The notes beneath the pieces are model-generated. The model was not told the origin of the DNA. It searched no databases and worked only from the letters and a program-made list of their open reading frames with translations. DNA of 56,365 nt from Egicoccus sp. AB-alg2 (GTDB lineage: Bacteria; Actinomycetota; Nitriliruptoria; Nitriliruptorales; Nitriliruptoraceae), in NCBI RefSeq assembly GCF_041821065.1, contig NZ_JBGUAX010000015.1:1-56365 (forward strand), read 5' to 3'. A program made the translations under genes and the position numbers. How positions within the stretch are numbered: the stretch's first letter is position 1; every line of letters begins with the position of its first letter. This document shows, in pieces, positions 7,905 through 16,036 of this stretch.

Positions 7905-9206
7905 GTGACGACGCCGACGCTGCAGACCACGACCGCGCAGGCGACCCCGCCCGGCGTCGCGCCGTTCCTCGGCGACCGCTGGCTCGACCTCACCGACCCG
8001 GACGTCTACCGCGCCGGCGTGCCGCACGGCACCTTCGACCGGCTGCGCCGCGAGGACCCGGTCAGCTGGTGGGAGGAGCGCGAGGGCAGCGGTTTCTGGT
8101 CCATCACCCGCTACCGCGACCTGGTCGACCTCAACCGCGACTTCAAGGCCTTCACCTCGTCCAAGGGCATCCGCCTCGAGGAGATGGACGAGGAGGAGCT
8201 CGAGGCGCGCAAGACCATGATGGAGCTCGACCCGCCCGAGCACACCCGGCTGCGCCGGCTCGTGCAGGGCGGCTTCACCCGCCGCATGGTCGCCAGCTAC
8301 GAGGGCGCCATCCGGGCGCTCGCGACCGAGCTGCTCGACGAGGTGCTGCCGCGCCGGCACTTCGACTTCACCGTCGACGTCGCCCGTCAGCTGCCGCTGC
8401 GCATGCTGGGGCGGCTGCTCGGCGCGCCCGAGGAGGACTACGACTGGCTCGTCGCCCACGGCGACGCCATGATCGGCAACACCGACCCGGAGTTCACCGC
8501 CCACGTCGTCGACCAGACCGACACCGAGGCGTTCCGGCTGATGCCGTTCCGCAGCCCCTCCGGCGTGGAGTTGTTCGAGTACGCCCAGCGGCTCGCCGAC
8601 GCCCGCCGCGCCGCGCCCGAGGACGACGTCGTCAGCCAGATGCTCGCGCCCACCATGGACGGCGAGCCGCTGACCGACCTGGAGTTCAACAACTTCTTCA
8701 CCCTGATGGTGGCCGCCGGCAACGACACCACCCGCTACTCGATGGCGGCCGGCCTGCTCGCCCTGCTCGACCATCCCGACCAGCTGCAGCTGCTGCAGGA
8801 ACGCCCCGAGCTGATGCCGACCGCGGTCGAGGAGATGCTGCGCTGGTCGTCGGTCACCATGCACTTCCGCCGCACCGCCACCCGCGACGTGGAGATCCAC
8901 GGCCGCACCATCAAGGCCGGCGACAAGGTCGTGCTCTGGTGGATCTCGGGCGACTTCGACGAGGCCCAGTTCCCCGACCCGTACCGGTTCGACGTCACCC
9001 GCGACCCCAACGAGCACCTCGCCTTCGGACGCGGTGGTCCCCATCGGTGCATCGGGGAGTGGTTGGCGCGCCTGGAGATTCGCGTCACCATGGAGGAGCT
9101 GCTGCCGCGGCTCGCGTCGGCGCGGGTGGCCGGACCGATCGAGCGGCTGCGCTCCAACTTCATCAGTGGGATCAAGCACCTGCCGCTGGAGGTCACGCTG
9201 CGCTAG
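7905..9206 (+). CDS. Cytochrome P450 (CYP125/CYP142-like)
   Basis: A 433-residue heme monooxygenase. The I-helix oxygen-activating motif AAGNDTTR, the K-helix EEMLR, and the heme-thiolate loop FGRGGPHRCIG (Cys382) are all present. The loop spacing and the tail ERLRSNFISGIKHLP closely match actinobacterial CYP125/CYP142-type enzymes, which oxidise steroid side chains. The gene context here suggests another substrate. No ferredoxin or reductase gene lies nearby, so electrons must come from elsewhere. GGAGGAG stands 7 nt before GTG 7905. First gene of an operon with the glutamine-synthetase-like and aldehyde dehydrogenase genes, under operator copy 1. Confidence 0.93.
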   Translation: MTTPTLQTTTAQATPPGVAPFLGDRWLDLTDPDVYRAGVPHGTFDRLRREDPVSWWEEREGSGFWSITRYRDLVDLNRDFKAFTSSKGIRLEEMDEEELEARKTMMELDPPEHTRLRRLVQGGFTRRMVASYEGAIRALATELLDEVLPRRHFDFTVDVARQLPLRMLGRLLGAPEEDYDWLVAHGDAMIGNTDPEFTAHVVDQTDTEAFRLMPFRSPSGVELFEYAQRLADARRAAPEDDVVSQMLAPTMDGEPLTDLEFNNFFTLMVAAGNDTTRYSMAAGLLALLDHPDQLQLLQERPELMPTAVEEMLRWSSVTMHFRRTATRDVEIHGRTIKAGDKVVLWWISGDFDEAQFPDPYRFDVTRDPNEHLAFGRGGPHRCIGEWLARLEIRVTMEELLPRLASARVAGPIERLRSNFISGIKHLPLEVTLR

Positions 9207-9276
9207 CCGGCGGGCAGGCGAACGGGACGAATGGCTCCGCGACCGGGGAGGGCCGCGGGGCAGGAGAGAGAGCCGC

Positions 9277-10560
9277 ATGGACACCTACGACCGGATCCGC
9301 GTGCTGTGGCCCGACCACCTGGGCCTGGCGCGCGGGAAGTACCTGCCGATCCGCTACGCCGACAAGGGCGCCTTCCACTGCATGGCCCTGTTCGCGCTCG
9401 GCTACGACCGGGAGATGACCCCCGCGCCCGGCACCCGCATGCTCGAGGGCCTGCCCGACCTGCACGCCACGTTCGAGCTCGACCAGGTCCGCAAGGGCTG
9501 GGAGCCCAACACCGGCGTCGCCGTCGCCGACATCTGGTTCCGTGGCGAGCCGGTCGCGATGTCCGCGCGCCACGCGCTTCGTCGCGCCATCGACGACTGG
9601 GAGGCGCTGGGCTACAAGGCCAAGGTCGGCATCGAGCTGGAGGCCTACATCCTGCAGCCCGATGGCGAGGGTGGCTGGACCCCGTGGGAGACCCCGGGCG
9701 GCTACGTCTATGGCACCGGCACGGCCGTCGACCCGATCGGGCTGCTCGACGAGATCATGCGCGAGGCCGCCGACGCCGACCTGCCGATCGAGTCGATCAA
9801 CTCCGAGTACGACATCCCGCAGTTCGAGTTGACGCTGCACTACGACGACGCCCTCAAGGCCTGCGACGAGGCCTTCCTGTTCAAGGTCCTCGCTCGCGAG
9901 ATCGCCACCCGTCACGGGCTGCTGCTGACCTTCATGGGCAAGCCGCTCGGCGACCGCGGCGGCTCCGGCCTGCACGTCAACGTCTCCTTCGAGGACGTCA
10001 ACGGCCACAACGCCCTCAACGACGAGACCGCCGAGGACGGCCTGTCCAAGCTCGCCCACCAGGCAATTGGTGGGCTCATCGAGCACCACCGCGGGATGAC
10101 CGCGCTGCTCGCCCCGACCGTCAACGCCTACAAGCGGCTGCGGCCGGGACAGCTGTCCGGCTACTGGAACAACTGGGGCTACGACCACCGCGGCACGACC
10201 GTGCGGATCTCACCCGAGCGCGGGGCCGGCCTGCGGCTCGAGCACCGCATGGCCGACGGCGCCGCGAACCTCCACCTCGCCGCCGCCACCGTGCTGCAGG
10301 CCGCCCGGCTCGGCGTCGAGCACGACCTGACCCCGCCACCGGCGGAGACCCAGGACTGCCTCGAGTCCACCGACGCGACCGAGCACTGCCCGGACTCCCT
10401 GCGTCTGGCCCTCGACGCGCTCGAGGAGGACACCGTGCTCACCGACGCGCTGGGCAAGGACCTCGTCGACCACTTCCTCGTCATCAAGCGGGCGGAATGG
10501 GACCGCTTCGCCGCCGCCGTCACCGACTGGGAACTGCGCGAGTACCTGCCTTTCCACTGA
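9277..10560 (+). CDS. Glutamine synthetase family gamma-glutamylamide ligase (PuuA/GlnA3-like)
   Basis: 427 residues with the complete glutamine synthetase catalytic domain. Visible are the glutamate/metal loops GIELEAY and SEYDIPQFEL, the nucleotide-binding GSGLHVNVS, the NAYKRLRPG loop, and a C-terminal HRMADGAANLHLA helix. Family members outside primary nitrogen assimilation join glutamate to amines such as putrescine, or to alkyl or aryl amines, using ATP. It lies 70 bp after the P450 gene, and GS-like genes also adjoin the P450 genes for cyclic amine degradation in mycobacteria. A role in amine activation or nitrogen removal is likely. The acceptor is unknown. AGGAG precedes ATG 9277. 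Confidence 0.87.
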   Translation: MDTYDRIRVLWPDHLGLARGKYLPIRYADKGAFHCMALFALGYDREMTPAPGTRMLEGLPDLHATFELDQVRKGWEPNTGVAVADIWFRGEPVAMSARHALRRAIDDWEALGYKAKVGIELEAYILQPDGEGGWTPWETPGGYVYGTGTAVDPIGLLDEIMREAADADLPIESINSEYDIPQFELTLHYDDALKACDEAFLFKVLAREIATRHGLLLTFMGKPLGDRGGSGLHVNVSFEDVNGHNALNDETAEDGLSKLAHQAIGGLIEHHRGMTALLAPTVNAYKRLRPGQLSGYWNNWGYDHRGTTVRISPERGAGLRLEHRMADGAANLHLAAATVLQAARLGVEHDLTPPPAETQDCLESTDATEHCPDSLRLALDALEEDTVLTDALGKDLVDHFLVIKRAEWDRFAAAVTDWELREYLPFH

Positions 10561-10565
10561 CTTCG

Positions 10566-10725
10566 ATCCTGGGTCCCCCGTCTCGTCGCTGCGCTCCTCG
10601 TTGTCCCCCAGGCAACCCGCGCGTGGCAGGCTCACCGGGGAACCCGTACCGAGCCACAACCCATCCTGGGTCCCCCGTCTCGTCGCTGCGCTCCTCGTGC
10701 CCCCACAGGCAACCCGCGCGTGGCA
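10566..10725. repeat. Two 63-bp intergenic direct repeats
   Basis: A unit starting ATCCTGGGTCCCCCG occurs at 10566-10628 and again at 10663-10725, nearly identical apart from a small change after the shared CTCCTCG. Each copy is followed by a related accgggg...aaccc segment. Copy 1 can fold through CCTGGG (10568-10573) and CCCAGG (10607-10612). The 216-bp gap has no gene. The structure resembles REP-type intergenic elements of high-GC actinobacteria. Confidence 0.7.
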
Positions 10726-10776
10726 ACCGACCGGGGCCGGGAACCCGAATCCGTACGTCGCACGTGGAGGAACGTC

Positions 10777-12240
10777 GTGAGTGAGCACCGGATCGAGGTC
10801 GCGGGCGTCGAGGTGGCGACGCAGCACTACATCGGCGGGCGCCGGGTCGGCAGCGCGTCCACCTTCGAGGTGCGCTCGCCGCTGGACTGGGACTGGAAGC
10901 TCGCCGACGTCGCCCGCGGGGACGCGTCCACCGCGCGCGATGCCGTCACCGCAGCGGAGGAAGCCTTCCCCGCGTGGGCCGCGCTGAGCGCCAAGGAACG
11001 GGCCGAGCACCTGCACCGCCTGGCCGACGTCATCGACGCCAACGTCGAACGCGTCGCACAGGTGGAGACCGTCGACATGGCGATGCGGTTGCAGAGCCTG
11101 CGCGAACGGCTGGTGCACCGCGGCGCGGAGAACTTCCGCAACTACGCCGACCTCGCGGCCGGCTACGAGGAGCGGGTCTGGTCGTCCAAGGGCACGGAGA
11201 ACCGCGTCATCCGCATGCCGGCCGGCCCGGCCGTGATCATCACGCCGTGGAACGCGCCGTGGATGCTCTCGACCTGGAAGATGGCCCCGGCGCTCGCGGC
11301 CGGCAACCCCGTGGTGCTGAAGCCGGCCGAGTGGTCACCGCTGTCGGCCTCGATCCTCGCCGACCTCGCCGACGAGGCCGGCATGCCGCCGGGTGTGCTG
11401 AACGTCGTGCAGGGCATCGGCGAGGAGGTCGGGGCCGCGCTGGTGGCCGACCCGCGGGTGCGGCGCATCTCGTTCACCGGTTCGCCGGAGGCCGCCCGCC
11501 ACATCGGGCGGGCCGCCGCGGAGAACATCGTGCCGTTCACCGCCGAGCTCGGTGGCAAGGGACCGCTGCTGGTCTTCGAGGACGCCGACCTCGACGCGGC
11601 CGCGAAGAAGGCCGCCTGGCAGTACGACGACTCCGGCCAGGTCTGCCTCGCCGGCACCCGACTGCTGGTACAGGACTCGATCCGTGAGGCGTTCCTGGAG
11701 CGGTTCCACGCCTACGTGGACACGCACGTGCTCGGTGACAGCCGCGCCGACGACACCACCATCACGCCGATGATCCACCCCGACCACCTCGCGCGGGTCG
11801 ACGGCTTCGTGCAGCGGGCCCGGGACAACGGTGACCGCGTCGTCCGCGGCGGCCGGGTCCGTCCCGACGGCGGCCTGTTCTACGAGCCCACGCTGGTCGA
11901 GCCCGCGTCCAACGACAGCGAGATCGTCCAGCGCGAGGTGTTCGGCCCCGTGCTGACCTTCCAGACCTTCGCCGACGAGGACGAGGGCGTGCGGCTGGCC
12001 AACTCCACCGACTACGGGCTGTCCGGCATCGTCTACACCGGCTCGCGCGAGCGTGCGGAGCGCGTGGGCCGCGCCGTCCGGGCCGGCACCGTGTGGGTCA
12101 ACACCTTCCTCGTCCGCGACCTCACCGCCCCGTTCGGCGGGTGCCGGATCTCCGGCATCGGTCGCGAGGGCGGTCACTTCGCGCTCGAGTTCCACGCCGA
12201 CCTGAAGACCCTGCAGATCCTCGACGGCTCGACGGGCTAG
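10777..12240 (+). CDS. Aldehyde dehydrogenase, HpaE/DmpC-like
   Basis: 487 residues, NAD(P)-dependent. The catalytic Cys290 is in SGQVCLAG and Glu257 in AELGGKG. The segment ITPWNAPWMLSTWKMAPALA, the IHPDHLARV stretch, and the end APFGGCRISGIGREGG followed by a HADLKT tail resemble 5-carboxymethyl-2-hydroxymuconate semialdehyde dehydrogenase (HpaE), the step after homoprotocatechuate ring cleavage. The HpcB-like dioxygenase at 17993 supports this. Other hydroxymuconate or betaine-type aldehydes remain possible. GTG 10777 has GGAGG 6 nt upstream. Its TAG shares the palindrome CTAG (12237-12240) with the stop of the convergent regulator gene. Confidence 0.85.
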   Translation: MSEHRIEVAGVEVATQHYIGGRRVGSASTFEVRSPLDWDWKLADVARGDASTARDAVTAAEEAFPAWAALSAKERAEHLHRLADVIDANVERVAQVETVDMAMRLQSLRERLVHRGAENFRNYADLAAGYEERVWSSKGTENRVIRMPAGPAVIITPWNAPWMLSTWKMAPALAAGNPVVLKPAEWSPLSASILADLADEAGMPPGVLNVVQGIGEEVGAALVADPRVRRISFTGSPEAARHIGRAAAENIVPFTAELGGKGPLLVFEDADLDAAAKKAAWQYDDSGQVCLAGTRLLVQDSIREAFLERFHAYVDTHVLGDSRADDTTITPMIHPDHLARVDGFVQRARDNGDRVVRGGRVRPDGGLFYEPTLVEPASNDSEIVQREVFGPVLTFQTFADEDEGVRLANSTDYGLSGIVYTGSRERAERVGRAVRAGTVWVNTFLVRDLTAPFGGCRISGIGREGGHFALEFHADLKTLQILDGSTG

Positions 12241-12803
12241 TCGCCGGTCGCCGCGTCCGAGGTGCCCCCCATGGGCCGTTCCCGCGGTGCGCCACGGCCC
12301 GGCATCCGGTGCAGGCCCCAGAACGCGCCGTACCAGCGACCATCGGGGTCCTCGCGGTCGATGAACTCCTCGACGACCTGCGTGATCCGGGCGTTGAACT
12401 CGGCCAACGAGGCGTCGTCGAGGTAGAGGTCGAACCGCGCGCCGCCGGCCAGCGCGTCCGGGCCGGCGGCGTACAGCTCCTCGCGGAAGGCCTCCAGCCC
12501 GGCGTCGTACCAGCCGGGCTCGTCGACGGCCGTGTGGGGGAACGACAGCCGCCAGGACTTGCCCGTCGACAGGTACGGCTTCTCCAGCGCCCCCTTCGCG
12601 CCCTTGCGCACCTGCTGGGCCGCCAGGAACCCGGTGTCGACCAGCACCCGGACGTGGTGCAGGACCGTGCCCGGATCCTTGCCGAGCTCGTCGGCCAACT
12701 CGCGGTTGGTGCGCGGCTGTCGGTTGCACAACCGCAGGATCCGCAGGCGCAGCGGATTGGCCAGGGCCCGTACCTCGTCGGGCGTCGCTTCGCGTCGCTC
12801 CAT
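12237..12803 (-). CDS. ArsR-like winged-helix transcriptional regulator
   Basis: 188 residues. Residues 5-75 form an ArsR/HTH_20-type winged helix (ALANPLRLRILRLC, then TNRELADELGKDPGTVLHHV). The remaining 110 residues, acidic and Trp-rich, resemble no ligand domain I know. There is no metal-binding Cys pair, so it is not a typical metal sensor. The ATG is preceded by TAGCCT with exactly 6 nt between, the geometry of a leaderless actinobacterial transcript. The 12-bp palindrome at 12834-12865 covers its upstream region and that of the divergent exporter, so autoregulation and exporter control are likely. Confidence 0.85.
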   Translation of the reverse strand: MERREATPDEVRALANPLRLRILRLCNRQPRTNRELADELGKDPGTVLHHVRVLVDTGFLAAQQVRKGAKGALEKPYLSTGKSWRLSFPHTAVDEPGWYDAGLEAFREELYAAGPDALAGGARFDLYLDDASLAEFNARITQVVEEFIDREDPDGRWYGAFWGLHRMPGRGAPRERPMGGTSDAATGD

Positions 12804-12809
12804 GCGCCC

Positions 12810-12815
12810 AGGCTA
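12810..12815 (-). promoter_or_regulatory. -10 box for leaderless start of the HTH regulator
   Basis: On the minus strand TAGCCT is separated by GGGCGC (6 nt) from the ATG at 12803. This TANNNT-N6-ATG arrangement places transcription initiation at or next to the start codon. No Shine-Dalgarno sequence is available in the gap. Confidence 0.5.
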
Positions 12816-12833
12816 GCCATGCGGTGGGGAAGC

Positions 12834-12865
12834 GCACATCGATGGAGAAATGCCCATCGATGTGC
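12834..12865. promoter_or_regulatory. 12-bp palindromic operator between regulator and MFS exporter
   Basis: GCACATCGATGG (12834-12845) and CCATCGATGTGC (12854-12865) are perfect inverted repeats with an 8-bp centre. The left arm reaches the expected -35 region of the regulator promoter. The site lies upstream of exporter start GTG 12919. Length, symmetry and location are those of a winged-helix dimer operator. Confidence 0.75.
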
Positions 12866-12918
12866 CAGACTCCACGGCGGCCAACCATGGTGGTTGGCTG
12901 CGGAGGCGGAGCGGGCGC

Positions 12919-14364
12919 GTGTCGGACACCAGCCGGACCTCCTCGGACGCGCCGGCGGCACCGCCGGCCGACCGGCGTCTCGGGCGCGACTACGTCAAGT
13001 TGTGGACCGCGTCGACGGTCTCCAACCTCGGCGACGGCATCGACAACGCCGCGCTGCCACTGCTCGCCGAGGCCCTCACGCGCGACCCGTTGCTGTTCGC
13101 GGGCGTTGCGACGGCCAACCGCCTGCCGTGGCTGATGTTCAGCCTCCACGCCGGGGCGATCGCCGACCGGGTCGACCGGCGCAAGCTGATGGTGGTCTCC
13201 AACGCGGTCCGCTTCCTGCTCATGGGCGCGTTGGGCGTCGCGGTCCTGACCGGCACGGCCTCGATCTGGCTGCTGTACGTGGTCGCGCTCGGGCTCGGGA
13301 CCTTCGAGGTGCTGTTCGACAACGCGGCGCAGGCACTGATGCCGGCGGTCGTTCCCCGTGAGCACCTCGAGAAGGCGAACGGGCGCCTGTTCGCCGGCGA
13401 GATCGTCACCAACCAGTTCGCCGGACCGCCGCTGGGCGCGTTTCTGTTCGGTGTCGCGGCGGCGCTGCCGATCCTCCTGGACGCCGGGACCTTCCTGGTC
13501 TCCGCCGCGCTGATCGCGGCCATGACCGGCGACTTCCGCCGTCGGCGCACGGTCGCGCGCGGTGCCACCGAGGCCGCCGAGGCCGCCGAGGTGGCCGAAC
13601 CGACCTGGGCCGCGGATGGCGAGGCCGTCACGAGCCCGACCGAACTGGCACCGGGGGCGGATCCGACCGCAGCCGTCCCCGGTACCGGTGACCGTCTCAC
13701 GTCCGTCCCCGCGCCGGACGCCACGTCCGCGCCGAAGATGCGCCACGAGATCGCCGAGGGTCTGCGGTGGCTGTGGCGCCATCGACTGCTGCGCACGCTC
13801 GCGATCCTGCTCGCGGCCATGAACGGCACGGCCGCGTTCGGCATGGCCATCCTGGCACTGTTCGCCGTCGGCGAGGAGTCGGTCCTCGGCCTCAGCGCCT
13901 TCGGCTGGGGACTGCTGCTGACCGCCGGCGCGGCCGGGTCCTTCCTCGGCAGCCTCGTCGCCGAGCGTGTCGTCGCCCGCTTCGGGCGCGCCCGGACGTT
14001 GTGGGCCACGCTCGTGTCCGCGATCCTCGTGCCGGCCGCGATCGGCGTCGCCGACACGGTCTGGCTGGTGGTGGCCGCCCAGGCGTTGTTCGGCCTCACG
14101 GCCGTGCTCTGGAACGTCATCACGGTGTCGCTCCGGCAGTCGATCATCCCCGACGAGCTGCTCGGGCGCGTCAACAGCGTCTACCGCTTCCTCGGCTGGG
14201 GGGCGATCCCGGTGGGGTCCATGCTCGGCGGGGCCATCGCCAGCGGGTTCGGCCTGCGGGCACCGTGGTTCGCCGCGGCCGGCGTCATGGTGGTGGCGCT
14301 GGTCGCCGCCGTCGGCGTGATCGACGACCGCACCATCGACGAGGCCCGTGCCGCCGGCGAGTGA
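12919..14364 (+). CDS. MFS transporter (MFS_3/EntS-like exporter)
   Basis: 481 residues with about 12 membrane helices and a long polar, Ala/Glu/Pro-rich loop between helices 6 and 7 (roughly residues 190-260). The conserved loop-2 motif is AIADRVDRRKLMV. The family includes efflux pumps for siderophores and drugs. I prefer GTG 12919, which has GGAG 7 nt upstream, to the in-frame ATG at 12850, which lies inside the operator palindrome. Likely regulated by the adjacent HTH protein. The last six codons belong to an 18-bp tandem repeat. Confidence 0.85.
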   Translation: MSDTSRTSSDAPAAPPADRRLGRDYVKLWTASTVSNLGDGIDNAALPLLAEALTRDPLLFAGVATANRLPWLMFSLHAGAIADRVDRRKLMVVSNAVRFLLMGALGVAVLTGTASIWLLYVVALGLGTFEVLFDNAAQALMPAVVPREHLEKANGRLFAGEIVTNQFAGPPLGAFLFGVAAALPILLDAGTFLVSAALIAAMTGDFRRRRTVARGATEAAEAAEVAEPTWAADGEAVTSPTELAPGADPTAAVPGTGDRLTSVPAPDATSAPKMRHEIAEGLRWLWRHRLLRTLAILLAAMNGTAAFGMAILALFAVGEESVLGLSAFGWGLLLTAGAAGSFLGSLVAERVVARFGRARTLWATLVSAILVPAAIGVADTVWLVVAAQALFGLTAVLWNVITVSLRQSIIPDELLGRVNSVYRFLGWGAIPVGSMLGGAIASGFGLRAPWFAAAGVMVVALVAAVGVIDDRTIDEARAAGE

Positions 14365-14400
14365 CGTGCCGCCGGCGGGTGACGTGCCGCCGGCGAGTGA
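14347..14400. repeat. 18-bp tandem repeat spanning the MFS stop codon
   Basis: Three near-identical units of CGTGCCGCCGGCGAGTGA lie at 14347-14364, 14365-14382 (one change) and 14383-14400, with a partial fourth after them. Each unit encodes Arg-Ala-Ala-Gly-Glu/Gly-stop, so the first is the true C-terminus and the others are copies beyond it. It fills the gap to the convergent PPK2 gene. Confidence 0.8.
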
Positions 14401-14418
14401 CGTGCGCGGCGCCGCCCG

Positions 14419-15243
14419 TCAGTAGCGCCTGGGCACGAAGCGCTGCTGTTCCATCGGGGGTCGGTCGGCGTGGCTGGCGGGCGGCCGCAGCGGCAGGTCG
14501 ACCTGCTCGCCGGTCACGTCCTCGTACGGGATCTGCTCCAGCAGGTGCGCGATGCAGTTCAGCCGCGCGTTGCGCTTGATCTCGCCGTCGACGACCCACC
14601 ACGGCGAGGCGTCGGTGTCGGTGTGCGCGAACATGTCGTCCTTCGCGCGCGAGTAGTCCTCCCAGCGCTCCCACGACGCGACGTCCATGGGGGAGAGCTT
14701 CCAGCGCTTCACGGGGTCCTCGGCCCGGGCGCGGAAGCGGCGCTCCTGCTCCTCGTCGCTGACGGAGAACCAGTACTTGATGAGCTGGATACCGGCCCGC
14801 TGCAGCATCTGCTCGAACTGCGGCGCGGTGCGGAAGAACTCGGCGACCTCTTCCTCGGTCGCGAACCCCATCACCCGCTCGACCCCGGCGCGGTTGTACC
14901 AGGAGCGGTCGAACAGGGTGATCTCGCCGGCGGCCGGCAGTTGCTCGACGTAGCGCTGGAAGTACCACTGGGTGCGTTCGCGGTCGCTGGGCACACCCAG
15001 CGCGACGGTGCGCACGATGCGGGGGTTGGTCTTGGCGGCGATGCGCTCGATGGCGCCACCCTTGCCGGCGGCGTCGCGGCCCTCGAACAGCACGACGACC
15101 CGGTGGCCGGTCTCCCGCACCCACTGCTGGAGCTTGACCAGCTCGACCTGCAGCCGCGCCAGTTCCCGCTCGTAGTGCTTCTTGCGCACGCGTCCGCGCT
15201 CGTCGTACGCGTCAGATCCCAGCCGCCGTTCCCCGTTGGTCAT
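14419..15243 (-). CDS. ppk2: Polyphosphate kinase 2 (PPK2) family protein
   Basis: 274 residues, a single PPK2 domain. It transfers phosphate between polyphosphate and nucleotides. The Walker A-like EGRDAAGKGG lies at 54-63 and the lid/Walker B region FDRSWYNRAG at 111-120, with the downstream KYWFSVSDEEQ and KRWKLSPMD conserved stretches. Length and basic N-terminus fit the single-domain class acting on nucleoside diphosphates. Its start overlaps the end of the alpha/beta hydrolase gene by 32 bp, so it is the last gene of that leftward operon. Confidence 0.92.
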   Translation of the reverse strand: MTNGERRLGSDAYDERGRVRKKHYERELARLQVELVKLQQWVRETGHRVVVLFEGRDAAGKGGAIERIAAKTNPRIVRTVALGVPSDRERTQWYFQRYVEQLPAAGEITLFDRSWYNRAGVERVMGFATEEEVAEFFRTAPQFEQMLQRAGIQLIKYWFSVSDEEQERRFRARAEDPVKRWKLSPMDVASWERWEDYSRAKDDMFAHTDTDASPWWVVDGEIKRNARLNCIAHLLEQIPYEDVTGEQVDLPLRPPASHADRPPMEQQRFVPRRY

Positions 15244-16036
15244 CGCCGTCCGCCTCCCGTCGGTCGGGTGACGCTAACGCGACCAGCAGGTCGGCGACGC
15301 CGTGCGGTCGGCCATGGTGGGTGCCGTGGGCCGCGCCGGGCAGCTCGACCAGGCGGGCGTCGGGGGTGATGGCGGCCAGTTCCTCGACCCAGCGCCGGCC
15401 GACCATCGGGTCGCGCTCGCCGCGGACGATCAGGACCGGGTGGCGCACCAGCGGCAGGCGTCGGTCCAACCGGTGGCGCAGCGCTGCTCGCACGTACGTG
15501 ATCGCGGCCAGGCGGTTGGTGAGCAGGCCGTCGGTGACGGCGGTGGCGACCAGCGAGGGGCGCTCACGGGTCGCGTCGAGCAGCAGCCGCCCGGCCTGCC
15601 GGAAGAACCCGTGCCGGTGGCGGTCCACCGTCGGGCCGATCAGCGCGACGTGCCCGACCAGCTCGGGATGGCGGATGGCGAGGTCGGTGACGACCTGGCA
15701 GCCCATCGAGTTGCCGACCACCGTGGTCGGGTGCCGGCCGGTCGTGCGCAGCCAGTCGGCGAGCACGTCGGCCAGCCCGGCGACGTCGGTCGGCACCTCG
15801 GTCGGCGGGCTGTGACCGATACCGGGCAGCTCCAACGCGACGGCGGGCAGACGGCCGTCGAGGGCGTTCAGGAGTGGTCGGAAGTACCTCGAGGTGGTGC
15901 CCGAGCCGTGCACGAGCACCAGCGGTCGGACGCCGGGCCGGGCCGCGTCCGCGGTCTCGCGACTGTGCAGCACCCGCCGGGGACCGCCTCGCGAGGCGTC
16001 GACGACGGTCCAGCGGCGGATCAGTGCGATGGTCAG
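15212..16036 (-). CDS. Alpha/beta hydrolase
   Basis: About 274 residues with a complete catalytic set: oxyanion HGSGTT, nucleophile GNSMGC, acid in RGERDPM and histidine in PGAAHGTHH. The conserved N-terminal IRRWTVVD begins just inside the preceding gene's stop. No ATG or GTG precedes it, so the start is uncertain: CTG 16036 (overlapping the previous TGA), CTG 16024, or a GTG at 15973 that would cut the first strand. In a ring-cleavage operon it could act on a meta-cleavage product or an ester. Substrate is unknown. Confidence 0.8.
   Translation of the reverse strand: MTIALIRRWTVVDASRGGPRRVLHSRETADAARPGVRPLVLVHGSGTTSRYFRPLLNALDGRLPAVALELPGIGHSPPTEVPTDVAGLADVLADWLRTTGRHPTTVVGNSMGCQVVTDLAIRHPELVGHVALIGPTVDRHRHGFFRQAGRLLLDATRERPSLVATAVTDGLLTNRLAAITYVRAALRHRLDRRLPLVRHPVLIVRGERDPMVGRRWVEELAAITPDARLVELPGAAHGTHHGRPHGVADLLVALASPDRREADGDDQRGTAAGI

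Noticed and set aside
329-12240. Complete putrescine (Puu) pathway
   Set aside because: PuuB-type oxidase is absent and the ligase and amidotransferase are not in one operon with PuuC-like gene; aromatic features fit better.
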